From Pseudomaricurvus sp. HS19 (lineage in GTDB: Bacteria > Pseudomonadota > Gammaproteobacteria > Pseudomonadales > Cellvibrionaceae): a DNA stretch of 64,000 nt. The stretch is from contig NZ_WVVW01000002.1 in assembly GCF_009857815.1 (NCBI RefSeq), positions 496,001-560,000 of the forward strand, read 5' to 3'. Under the pieces are notes generated by a model. It had not been told where the DNA came from, did not search any database, and was given only the letters and a program-made list of their open reading frames with translations. Each line of letters begins with the position of its first letter. Within the stretch, counting starts at the first letter, position 1. Positions 58,327 to 64,000 of the stretch are shown piece by piece. The position numbers were made by a program, and so were the translations under genes.

Positions 58327-59658
58327 TCAGGCGGGTGAATCACCAGAGGGCTTGAACAGACTCCCTCGCTTGAGGAAATCCTCAAGGAAGACCCCATGAC
58401 TGCCATTAATCAGTTCTCGCTTGATACTGAACGCAACACCCTGTGATATTTTTGCCAGATCTACGAACTGTGCCGCGACTCTCTCTTTGTTTTTGTCGAG
58501 TACCATCAATATCCGCGGTTTCAGTTTGCTTTGCTCATGGGTGTTCACCACCAACCCTACTTCCCCGGTGTTCATCTCCACGATAGCCCCGGGAGGATAG
58601 ACACCAATACAGCGGATGAACTCAAGCGCAAGCGCTTCATCAAACTGCTCACCCTTTACATGATAAATAATATCCAACGCTTCCATAGAAGAGCGGCCAC
58701 TGTCGTAGCAGCGATTGCTGGTGATGGCATCGTAGGTATCGGCGATGGCAATGACCTTGGCGTAGTAGGGAATCTGGTGGGCCTGGAGCTTGCGCGGGTA
58801 ACCCTTGCCATCGACGCGCTCGTGGTGGGAGTGGGCGATATCGATGGTGATCTTATCCTTGCTGGCCGCTGACATCAGCAGGTTCCTGCCGAACACCGCA
58901 TGCTGGCGCATGAGCGCAAACTCCTCATTGGTAAGCCTGCCCTCCTTATTGAGGATCTCGGTGGGGATCTTGGCCTTGCCAACATCGTGCAGCAACCCAC
59001 CCAAGGCGATGATTGCGATCTCTTCTTCCGTATGGCCCAGGTGACGGGCAAAAGTAGCCGCAAGAATACTGACATTGAGTGAGTGCTCGGCCGTGTATTC
59101 ATCCTTGTTTTTGATCCTGGTGAGCCAGGCCAGGGCATCCTTGTTGCGCAGCACGCTGTCGACGATTCTGGTAACGGTGGCCCGCGCCTGATTCATATCG
59201 ATGGTGCGGCCCAGGCGGATGCCATCCATGATATTGACGACCGTGGTTTTGGCGAAGTCGTAGGTGCCCTTGGCTTCCGGCAGCTCGCGCTCTGTGGGGA
59301 TCTTGTTGATGTAGCGGACGCGTTTTTCGGCGGGGGGAGGCCCCTGGAGACTTTTCCCCGATTTAGCGTCGGCGGGAGGAGTCGGCCTGGAACGGGAAAA
59401 ACGGGAAAAGAGCCCTTTTTTCTCTTTCGGAGGTTCTTGGGTACGCAGTTGTGCTGGCGCCAGGTTGTGAGTGACCCGACCTTCAATGTAGACGTGGCTG
59501 CACTGCTCAGTCAGCTCCTGAAGAGTCTTCCGATCCTGGATTACAAAACCCTGAATCAGGAAGTCAGTTTCCTCCCAGGGCTTGTCGAGACGGATGACGT
59601 GCATCCCCAATTCCAGCTTTTCTACCGGTATTTTTATCTCGGTTAATTCGGTTGGCAT
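58327..59658 (-). CDS. HD-GYP domain c-di-GMP phosphodiesterase with DUF3391
   Basis: A 443-residue protein. Residues about 1-130 form a DUF3391 N-terminal domain (IKIPVEKLELGMHVIRLDKPW), with a Pro/Lys-rich stretch near 80-110; the HD-GYP domain follows (about 185-360) with HSLNVSILAA, LLHDVGKAKIPTEILNK, MRQHAVFG, HSHHERVDGKGYP and DTYDAITSNR. Catalytic HD and the GYP signature are intact, so it should hydrolyse c-di-GMP. Translation start at 59658 is the best of three Met codons. Operon with the PilZ-like gene. Confidence 0.93.
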   Translation of the reverse strand: MPTELTEIKIPVEKLELGMHVIRLDKPWEETDFLIQGFVIQDRKTLQELTEQCSHVYIEGRVTHNLAPAQLRTQEPPKEKKGLFSRFSRSRPTPPADAKSGKSLQGPPPAEKRVRYINKIPTERELPEAKGTYDFAKTTVVNIMDGIRLGRTIDMNQARATVTRIVDSVLRNKDALAWLTRIKNKDEYTAEHSLNVSILAATFARHLGHTEEEIAIIALGGLLHDVGKAKIPTEILNKEGRLTNEEFALMRQHAVFGRNLLMSAASKDKITIDIAHSHHERVDGKGYPRKLQAHQIPYYAKVIAIADTYDAITSNRCYDSGRSSMEALDIIYHVKGEQFDEALALEFIRCIGVYPPGAIVEMNTGEVGLVVNTHEQSKLKPRILMVLDKNKERVAAQFVDLAKISQGVAFSIKRELINGSHGVFLEDFLKRGSLFKPSGDSPA

Positions 59659-59969
59659 AGCAAGCTGGTCCCTCATATGCCGCAACTGTAGAACCGTTGG
59701 CCTTTAATTTCTGTGCCAATAAGTGTAATGGGCTTTGGTAACAAAACACAACGGCGCGGGGGATATAAACCTGCATGAGCAAGCCCGGAAGCTCATCGGG
59801 ACCTTGTTGACGGCAGAGAGCCGGCGGCGCAGGTACAGCATATGCCACAGCCTGGCACCCTGTCAGAATAGCTGGTTGCCAGGGGCTGCAGTATCAGGGG
59901 AAGCCATGAATAAAAGCTGCTGCAAATGAACGCGCAGTGCGCGCCACCGCAGCAGAACCAGAGAAATCT
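59659..59969 (-). other. Intergenic stretch upstream of the HD-GYP gene
   Basis: No gene visible. A possible minus-strand promoter is TTGTTA (59744-59739) with TATTGG (59721-59716) at a 17-base spacing, about 55 bases before the HD-GYP start. An imperfect hairpin (59848-59890 region, CAGCCTGGCA against TGCCAGGGGCTG) could end fmdB transcripts. Confidence 0.3.
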
Positions 59970-60377
59970 TTAGTGGCTGATCATCCACGGGCGCTGGGAG
60001 GGGAAGATTTTGCTGCCATCGGGCATCAGGACCACTTGCTGTTTCAGCTTGCTGCGATCACCCGCTGTCTCATGGGAGCAGCCACAGCGGGAGTTGTGCT
60101 TGTGCTGCTTCTTCTGAAACGCCAGTCGATCCGCCGCTTCAGCGCGGGAATCAATGGTGGAAATAATGGGCGCATGTTTGGCCTGCTCGTTGTGGTCCAT
60201 GGCCTTGCGCTGTTCCTGCTTCGCAGGCGACATGGCCAGCACTTCCGGCGGGATCATCAGGATACGCGGGCTCAGGGACTTGCACTGTGGACATAGCGAC
60301 GGCGCAGAGGCCTGGTCCATGGAGGCCAACTCGTTGAACACACCGTGCTCGGGGCATTTGTAGTCGTAGACTGGCAT
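59970..60377 (-). CDS. fmdB: FmdB family zinc ribbon protein
   Basis: A 135-residue protein: MPVYDYKCPEHGVFNELAS with a zinc ribbon (C8 and CPQC at about 29-32), then a charged region and a second cysteine group (SRCGCSHE). FmdB was described as a putative regulator beside the formamidase gene fmdA in Methylophilus; here too it is 95 bases downstream of fmdA. Regulatory function is inferred by that association only. Confidence 0.88.
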   Translation of the reverse strand: MPVYDYKCPEHGVFNELASMDQASAPSLCPQCKSLSPRILMIPPEVLAMSPAKQEQRKAMDHNEQAKHAPIISTIDSRAEAADRLAFQKKQHKHNSRCGCSHETAGDRSKLKQQVVLMPDGSKIFPSQRPWMISH

Positions 60378-60431
60378 TTGCTCTATTCCGGAAATTGCAG
60401 TTTCAAGGGACGCAGGGTTGGTGTCAGGCAG

Positions 60432-60453
60432 CGGTCGCCCCTGCGGGCGACCG
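60432..60453. other. Stem-loop between fmdA and fmdB
   Basis: CGGTCGCCC (60432-60440) pairs perfectly with GGGCGACCG (60445-60453), loop CTGC. No U tract in the operon's direction, so it may limit read-through or protect the fmdA mRNA end. Confidence 0.45.
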
Positions 60454-60472
60454 GGCCTTTGTTGCGTGTGGC

Positions 60473-61702
60473 TTATTTATCTTTTGACAGTGGAATGTCG
60501 ATACTGCCATCCAACTCCTTATTGGGGCCGTCGGCTCCCGGGTTGATGTCGAAGTCGAAGATCTTCGTTGGCAGCCACAGGGTGGCACAGGCGTTGGGGA
60601 TATCCACCACCCCGCTGATATGCCCCTGCACCGGCGCACAGCCGAGGATGGCGTAGGCCTGCGCCTTGCTGTAGCCAAACTTGGTCAGGTACTCGATGGC
60701 GTTGAGACACGCCTGGCGGTAGGCCACGTGTACATCCAGGTAGTGCTGCTTGCCACCCTCGTCCACGGAGATACCTTCGAAAATCAGGTAGTCGTCGTAC
60801 TTCGGCGTGATGGGGCTGGGCTTGAAGATCGGGTTCTTGATGGCGTACTTCTCCATGCCGCCCTTGATCAGGTTGACGCGCATGTGAATCCAGCCCGCCA
60901 TTTCGATGGCGCCACAGAAGGTAATCTCACCGTCGCCCTGGCTGAAGTGCAGGTCACCCACGCTCAAACCGCCGCCTTTCACATAAACCGGGAAGTACAC
61001 CTTGGAACCGCGCGACAGGTCTTTAATGTCACAGTTACCACCGTGCTCGCGGGGCGGTACGGTGCGGGCCGCTTCAGCAGCCGCTACCTTGGCCTCGTCG
61101 GCAGGCATACGGCCCATGTGGGCAGTATCAGCATACGGCAGGGTCGCCAGCGCCGGGATGCGATCAGGCTCGGTGTCGTAGAGGGCTTTCTCACGGGTGT
61201 TCCACTCTTCCAGCATCTCTTTGGAAGGCAGGCAGCCGATCAGGCCGGGGTGGATCAGACCGGCGAACTCAACCCCCGGTACATGGCGGGAGCTGGTGAA
61301 CATACCGTTGAAGTCCCAGATGGACTTCTGTGCTTCGGGGAAGTGCTCGGTGAGGAAACCGCCACCGTTCTGCTTGGAGAAGAAGCCGTTAAAGCCCCAC
61401 TGGCTGTCAGGGAAGGCACCGATATCGAGAATATCCACCACCAGCAGGTCGCCTGGCTCAGCACCTTCGATACCCACGGGGCCGGACAGGAAGTGTACCT
61501 GGGTCAGGTCAACATCGCGCACGTCGTCCGCGCAGTCGTCGTTCTTGATTTGGCCACCGGTCCAGTCCACACACTCAATAATAAAGTCATCACCGGGCTT
61601 TACCGTGGCGACCATGGGGATGTCCGGGTGCCAGCGGTTGTGAATCATGTCGTTGTCGTAAGCGGACTTACTCAGATCCACTTTGATGATGGTTTCGGCC
61701 AT
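60473..61702 (-). CDS. fmdA: Formamidase (FmdA/AmdA family)
   Basis: A 409-residue enzyme, close to the 407 of Methylophilus FmdA. Motifs: NRWHPDIPMVATVKPGDDFIIEC, GPVGIEGAEPGDLLVVDILDIG, GGGFLTEHFP, FAGLIHPGLIGCLPS, ENGGNCD-like REHGGNCDIKDL, LHFSQGDGEITFCGAIEMAG. It hydrolyses formamide to formate and ammonia. AGGAGAA precedes the ATG at 61702. It belongs to a minus-strand amide-use module with amiE and amiB upstream, but 497 bases separate it from amiB, so it likely has its own promoter. Confidence 0.95.
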   Translation of the reverse strand: MAETIIKVDLSKSAYDNDMIHNRWHPDIPMVATVKPGDDFIIECVDWTGGQIKNDDCADDVRDVDLTQVHFLSGPVGIEGAEPGDLLVVDILDIGAFPDSQWGFNGFFSKQNGGGFLTEHFPEAQKSIWDFNGMFTSSRHVPGVEFAGLIHPGLIGCLPSKEMLEEWNTREKALYDTEPDRIPALATLPYADTAHMGRMPADEAKVAAAEAARTVPPREHGGNCDIKDLSRGSKVYFPVYVKGGGLSVGDLHFSQGDGEITFCGAIEMAGWIHMRVNLIKGGMEKYAIKNPIFKPSPITPKYDDYLIFEGISVDEGGKQHYLDVHVAYRQACLNAIEYLTKFGYSKAQAYAILGCAPVQGHISGVVDIPNACATLWLPTKIFDFDINPGADGPNKELDGSIDIPLSKDK

Positions 61703-62123
61703 GCTCAGTTCTCCTGTTCGCGGAAAAAAAATCGTGCTTACAGCGGACGAACAGCAGCCACCACAAGCACGCAAATAGAAGTTGTTACGGAAAGCTCCCG
61801 GGGGTGAAGTGAAACCGCTGACCCACCTGAAAGCCGTGTCCGAAGCAACGGATACAGCGTGGGCTAACTATTGCGAATTTTTGCCACAGCGCCTATTCGT
61901 CAACGGCGCGCATCGATTACGTCGAATGACGTAGTTGTTGGCTGATGGCCCAGGGGCGGCAATCTCGAAGTAAAGGAAGGCGGATGAGTACTGTGATGAA
62001 AGCCTCAAAGCAAACTACAACTGTTGGGTATAAAAGGCGCCGTATACGTAGAGAGTGGGAGGCAGAGGTCCGCGGGGGATAAGGTGAATTCCTGCGCAGC
62101 AGGAAGAGAAGATGGTCTGGGCC
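61703..62123. promoter_or_regulatory. fmdA upstream region with a TACGTC dyad
   Basis: No gene seen. TACGTC-GAAT-GACGTA (61918-61933) is a perfect 6-bp dyad about 220 bases before fmdA and a candidate operator. A TGGCA-type element near 61871-61886 resembles a sigma-54 promoter but is one base too short. CGCGGGGGA near 62071 resembles part of the REP unit downstream. Confidence 0.3.
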
Positions 62124-62180
62124 ACCGCGCTCCTACGGTATGGGGTCGAACTCCCTGTAGGAGCGCGGTCCCCCGCGCGA
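62124..62180. repeat. REP-like inverted pair after amiB
   Basis: ACCGCGCTCCTAC (62124-62136) is the exact reverse complement of GTAGGAGCGCGGT (62157-62169). The right unit continues as GTAGGAGCGCGG-TCCC-CCGCGC, the head-tetranucleotide GTAG plus hairpin form of REP elements in Pseudomonas and Stenotrophomonas. It sits 20 bases past the amiB stop, a typical REP location. Confidence 0.7.
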
Positions 62181-62199
62181 GCTTTTGGATAGATTTAAA

Positions 62200-63297
62200 T
62201 CAGGGCTCAGGTATCACGCGCAGATTTTCATCAAACATCAACGCCACAAAACGACCACATTCCGGATGTTGCACCAAAGCCCGTGCCAACTGTGGCTCCA
62301 GTTCGCGGCGCACATGGCGGGCCACATCCCTGGCGCCGTAGCGGTTGTCGTAGTGACCGGTAAGATGGTTTCGGGCAGCGCTGTCCAGCTTCAGGCTGGC
62401 CTGCTTTTTGGCCAGGCGCTCATTGAGACGCTGCAGCTCCAGCTCCAGCAGCTGGCCGACCGCATCGTGTTCGATCGACTGGTAGTGGATTGCGCGGTCG
62501 AGGCGGTTGAGAAATTCGGGATCAAAACGGTCTTCCAGTGCTTCGTTAATAATCTCTTCCCCTCTTCTGTGTTTAACCGACGCGGGCATGAACCAACGCC
62601 TGAAGCCGTTGCCACAGGCCTGCTGGTGGCGGTGCAGAGCCTGCACACCCACATTGCTGGTCATAAAGATGATGGTATTACGGAAATCGATTTTCTTCTG
62701 GCCGGCCGTGAGCTGTAACATGCCGTTGTCCATCACGTTGAGCAGGCTGCGCAGCACTTCATCACTGGCCTTTTCAATCTCGTCGAACAGTACAATCCCC
62801 GGCCGGCTGAAACTGCCGGCGATCAGTTCACTGTCCAACAGGGTGTGTCCCTCCTTGCTGCCGACATAACCGGGCGGTGCCCCGCTGAGGGCGGCGGAGT
62901 AATGGGACTGGGCCAGGGTGTTCATGTCGATACGACAGAAGTGGTTGATATCACCGTGAATGGCTTCTGCCAGCAGACGCACGGTTTCGGTTTTGCCCAC
63001 TCCGGTGGAGCCCACCATCATCACCGTCACCAATGGCCGGTGTGGCAAGCCCATATCGGCACTGACCAGATAGAGGATGTCGCGGATGGCCTGTAACGCT
63101 TGCGGCTGCCCGATGATGCGTGCCTGCAACCTGGCCGTAATCGCTTCCACGTCAAAACGGAATCGGGATTGTCGGTGTCCGGGCAGAGGAGCGGATTTTG
63201 TGTCCGCCCCTGCACTTCCGGCAACCAACTCAGGAACCGTATCCCCCTGCCCTGGCGCTTTTTGTTGGGCGGCGAGCATATCGTTAATAAATGGCAT
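62200..63297 (-). CDS. amiB: AmiB, Clp-like AAA+ ATPase of the amidase operon
   Basis: A 365-residue single-ring AAA+ protein of the ClpA/ClpB D2 type. Walker A GSTGVGKTETV, pore loop GAPPGYVGSKEG, Walker B GIVLFDEIEKAS, sensor 1 FMTSNVG, arginine finger region FDPEFLNRLDR, sensor 2 RYGARDVARHV, then the small C-terminal domain. It lacks the Clp N-domain, D1 and middle domain. P. aeruginosa AmiB (same size, second gene of amiEBCRS) has the same plan; its substrate is unknown, a chaperone or uptake role having been proposed. It starts 49 bases after amiE. No clear ribosome-binding site was seen at ATG 63297. Confidence 0.88.
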   Translation of the reverse strand: MPFINDMLAAQQKAPGQGDTVPELVAGSAGADTKSAPLPGHRQSRFRFDVEAITARLQARIIGQPQALQAIRDILYLVSADMGLPHRPLVTVMMVGSTGVGKTETVRLLAEAIHGDINHFCRIDMNTLAQSHYSAALSGAPPGYVGSKEGHTLLDSELIAGSFSRPGIVLFDEIEKASDEVLRSLLNVMDNGMLQLTAGQKKIDFRNTIIFMTSNVGVQALHRHQQACGNGFRRWFMPASVKHRRGEEIINEALEDRFDPEFLNRLDRAIHYQSIEHDAVGQLLELELQRLNERLAKKQASLKLDSAARNHLTGHYDNRYGARDVARHVRRELEPQLARALVQHPECGRFVALMFDENLRVIPEP

Positions 63298-63346
63298 TGT
63301 AGACGCTCATACCCATGGCTTACTCACAACAGAAACGCAGGTAAGA

Positions 63347-64000
63347 TCACACGGTTTTTTCTTTCTCCGGTACCGGCAAGTTGCCCACCGGACAGTCGGC
63401 CACACCGACGGTGGTGCGTGTCATCTTCTCCACATCTTCCTGTGCCTTCTGCGCATCCATCACCCAGGTGCGATAGAAATCAAACGGGCAATCGGCGATG
63501 CCCTTGTCGCCATCGCCGGAGTTGTGGATACCGGTGTAGCCCCGGTGGAGCAGTTTGAAGAGGTGGTTCTGGGACTGGTCGTTGGCGCGGGCATCACGGA
63601 TCTGGCTGACGGAGAGCTGGGCGTACTGCACACCCATATCCTCTTCGCCACACTCACCCAGGGTACGACCGTCAAAGCCGACAATGGCGGAGTGGCCGAA
63701 GTAGGAGTAGACACCGTCAAAGCCGGTGGCGTTGGCCACTGCCACGTAACAGTTGTTGGCCCAGGCCATGGTCTTGGCCATCATGATCTGCTGCTCTTTG
63801 GCGGGATACATGTAGCCCTGACAGCGTACGATCAACTCGGCGCCCTTCATGGCACAGTCGCGCCAGATTTCCGGGTAGTTGCCGTCGTCGCAGATAATCA
63901 GACTGATCTTCAGGCCTTTCGGACCTTCGCTGACGTAGGTTCGATCGCCCGGGTACCAACCTTCAATGGGACACCAGGGAATACATTTGCGGTATTTCTG
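63347..64000 (-). CDS. amiE: Aliphatic amidase AmiE, C-terminal two thirds
   Basis: The frame is open to the right edge; 217 residues are visible, so about 125 N-terminal residues, including the catalytic Glu59, are missing. What is present follows P. aeruginosa AmiE very closely: QKYRK (with catalytic Lys134), [11 protein letters not shown], the nucleophile Cys166 in [45 protein letters not shown] and the C-terminal [11 protein letters not shown], which separates AmiE from the shorter AmiF. It hydrolyses short aliphatic amides such as acetamide to acid and ammonia. Followed by amiB. Confidence 0.95.
   Translation of the reverse strand, partial: QKYRKCIPWCPIEGWYPGDRTYVSEGPKGLKISLIICDDGNYPEIWRDCAMKGAELIVRCQGYMYPAKEQQIMMAKTMAWANNCYVAVANATGFDGVYSYFGHSAIVGFDGRTLGECGEEDMGVQYAQLSVSQIRDARANDQSQNHLFKLLHRGYTGIHNSGDGDKGIADCPFDFYRTWVMDAQKAQEDVEKMTRTTVGVADCPVGNLPVPEKEKTV

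Noticed and set aside
61871-61886. Sigma-54-like TGGCA...CGCA element upstream of fmdA
   Set aside because: The GG-GC distance is one base short of the strict sigma-54 spacing, and no activator site pair was seen.

Overview
This window reads as about 64 kb of core chromosome from a GC-rich, probably marine gammaproteobacterium close to Pseudomonas, most likely in the Cellvibrionales/Pseudomonadales. That placement is inferred from gene order: FKBP isomerase - algP - DUF2390 - yheS, rsmD / ftsY-ftsE-ftsX-rpoH, rpmBG-radC-coaBC-algC-argB-slmA, polA / engB, and a long block aroE-hemF-tsaC-dprA-tsaP / def-fmt-rsmB-trkA(-trkH) ... glyQS-plsC that mirrors the oriC-proximal region of P. aeruginosa. 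No prophage, insertion sequence, CRISPR array, rRNA or tRNA was seen.

Layout. 1-7 kb: the end of a PhzF-family gene, a periplasmic FKBP isomerase, a repeat-rich AlgP-like DNA-binding protein, YheS, ElbB and an orphan periplasmic sensor. 7-12 kb: a tandem Usp protein, an OmpA-type outer-membrane protein, a DUF2959 lipoprotein, TrmB, DUF423 and RpoH. 12-20 kb: FtsX/FtsE/FtsY, RsmD, CoaD, MutM, L33/L28, RadC, CoaBC. 20-31 kb: a membrane-anchored AlgC, ArgB, SlmA, DsbA, cytochrome c4, EngB and PolA, with a probable sRNA gene between engB and polA. 31-36 kb: a small secreted protein behind an unusual operator-like array, then the zinc-uptake cluster znuA / zur-znuC-znuB with a Zur box, and DinF. 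36-41 kb: YheV, PrlC, a gamma-carbonic anhydrase-like protein and two bacteriohemerythrins. 41-57 kb: the conserved aroE-to-plsC block. 57-64 kb: MarC, an HD-GYP/PilZ-like c-di-GMP pair, and an amide-degradation module (FmdB, FmdA formamidase, AmiB Clp-like ATPase, AmiE amidase cut by the window edge).

The most interesting signals are regulatory. Envelope-stress sigma factor (sigma-E/AlgU type) promoter-like sites lie upstream of the FKBP isomerase, rpoH and a putative roughly 114-nt sRNA in the polA-engB interval. In P. aeruginosa that interval encodes the AlgU-dependent sRNA ErsA, which represses algC; algC is 4.5 kb away here. The candidate sRNA has two C-rich loops and a segment that could cover the algC ribosome-binding site. 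A second unexplained element is an array of GTTAC/GTAAC pentamers, several spaced by multiples of 11 bp, in front of the unrecognised secreted protein.

All calls come from reading the sequence and provided translations; no database search or folding program was run. Start codons were reassigned upstream or downstream where a ribosome-binding site or family N-terminus supported it.
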